From: Terrimesophilobacter sp038243605
GTDB lineage: Bacteria; Actinomycetota; Actinomycetes; Actinomycetales; Microbacteriaceae
Direction: 5' to 3'
Assembly: GCA_038243605.1 (NCBI GenBank)
Contig: JBBSQX010000026.1
Span: forward strand, 1 to 27,899
DNA: 27,899 nucleotides
Both the position numbers and the translations under genes were made by a program. The notes beneath the pieces were generated by a model. That model was not told the DNA's origin. It ran no database searches and worked only from the letters and a program-made list of their open reading frames with translations. The stretch's first letter is position 1. Every line of letters begins with the position of its first letter. Below are positions 27,820 through 27,899 of the stretch, in pieces.

Positions 27820-27899
27820 ATGATGGGTGGTCCTGCAGGGTATCCGCGTGATGTTCGGCGTCGGTTCTGGGAGGAACTCAGGGTCGGTGGCACGGCCAC
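27820..27899 (+). CDS. IS30-family transposase, N-terminal fragment
   Basis: Frame open to the window edge. The first 26 residues (MMGGPAGYPRDVRRRFWEEL and six more) fit the N-terminus of actinobacterial IS30-like transposases, which begin with a short basic stretch and then RxxFWxxL leading to the helix-turn-helix. Two ATG codons (27820, 27823) and in-frame GTG and TTG just before them are all possible starts. Together with the fragment at 3-134 it would make one transposase if the two edges belong to the same element type. Confidence 0.65.
   Translation, partial: MMGGPAGYPRDVRRRFWEELRVGGTA

Larger units (their letters stand above)
27779..27899 (+). mobile_element. Left end of an IS30-family insertion sequence (partial)
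   Basis: It starts with a 21-base terminal repeat that is the inverse of the one at 115-135, followed by the first codons of a transposase reading off the right edge. The orientation is the same as that of the partial element at the left edge. Flanking target duplication cannot be tested because the far ends lie outside. Confidence 0.72.

Overview
The window is high-GC actinobacterial DNA, most likely from Microbacteriaceae. Support for this is a mycoredoxin-type glutaredoxin (2765-3031), a short protein of the DUF7882 type that I know mainly from Microbacteriaceae (19700-20038), frequent GTG and TTG starts, and a strong leaderless-gene signature. In twelve genes a TANNNT hexamer sits six (once seven) bases before the start codon. 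The genus cannot be told from the sequence. Both window edges lie inside the ends of an IS30-family element in the same orientation: a transposase C-terminus on the left, and an inverted repeat plus transposase N-terminus on the right. The piece is therefore either a contig broken at a repeated IS or a segment between two direct IS copies.

Layout. 1-135: IS30-like right end. 213-5764: accessory or housekeeping genes, namely a hypothetical protein, two tandem paralogous membrane proteins, mycoredoxin, a small helical protein, the wreck of an MmeI-like restriction-modification gene (3492-4699), a glycine-zipper membrane peptide and a spermidine-synthase-like protein. 5839-6747: a cyclase-family hydrolase with an extra N-terminal domain. 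6838-9927: a TPP-riboswitch-controlled thiamine salvage operon, thiM-thiE-thiD/tenA, with overlapping genes. 10074-10161: tRNA-Ser(GGA). 10349-11300: a CsbD-like stress protein and a convergent SDR. 11549-18179: a tightly packed + strand cluster encoding a four-helix membrane protein, a gluconate-2-dehydrogenase-subunit-3-like protein, a GMC oxidoreductase, a ThDP-dependent enzyme, an enolase-superfamily dehydratase/racemase and an alpha/beta-hydrolase-fold protein. An aldose-1-epimerase-like gene faces it. 19286-20038: two small lineage-type proteins. 20136-23992: a polytopic membrane protein overlapping a membrane-fused copper nitrite reductase. 24074-27735: lipoprotein, DUF1905, DUF2249, OsmC, MogA/MoaB and a phosphotransferase. 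27779-27899: IS30-like left end. No gene-free stretch exceeds 300 bases.

How the genes may work together. The thi genes phosphorylate salvaged thiazole and pyrimidine and join them to thiamine phosphate under TPP feedback. The 11.5-18.2 kb cluster reads as an oxidative sugar or sugar-acid route: mutarotase and SDR/GMC oxidation, dehydration by an enolase-superfamily enzyme, then ThDP-dependent cleavage or oxidation of a 2-keto acid. Its substrate is unknown. The 20-24 kb pair is a nitrite-to-NO module in which electron-accepting membrane part, cupredoxin donor and reductase are one polypeptide.

The most interesting signals are the sugar-acid-like cluster with its membrane anchor, the 879-residue NirK fusion, the leaderless promoter set, a 15-bp in-frame minisatellite in MogA, a 7-bp intergenic array, and an alpha/beta hydrolase with Gly at the nucleophile position.
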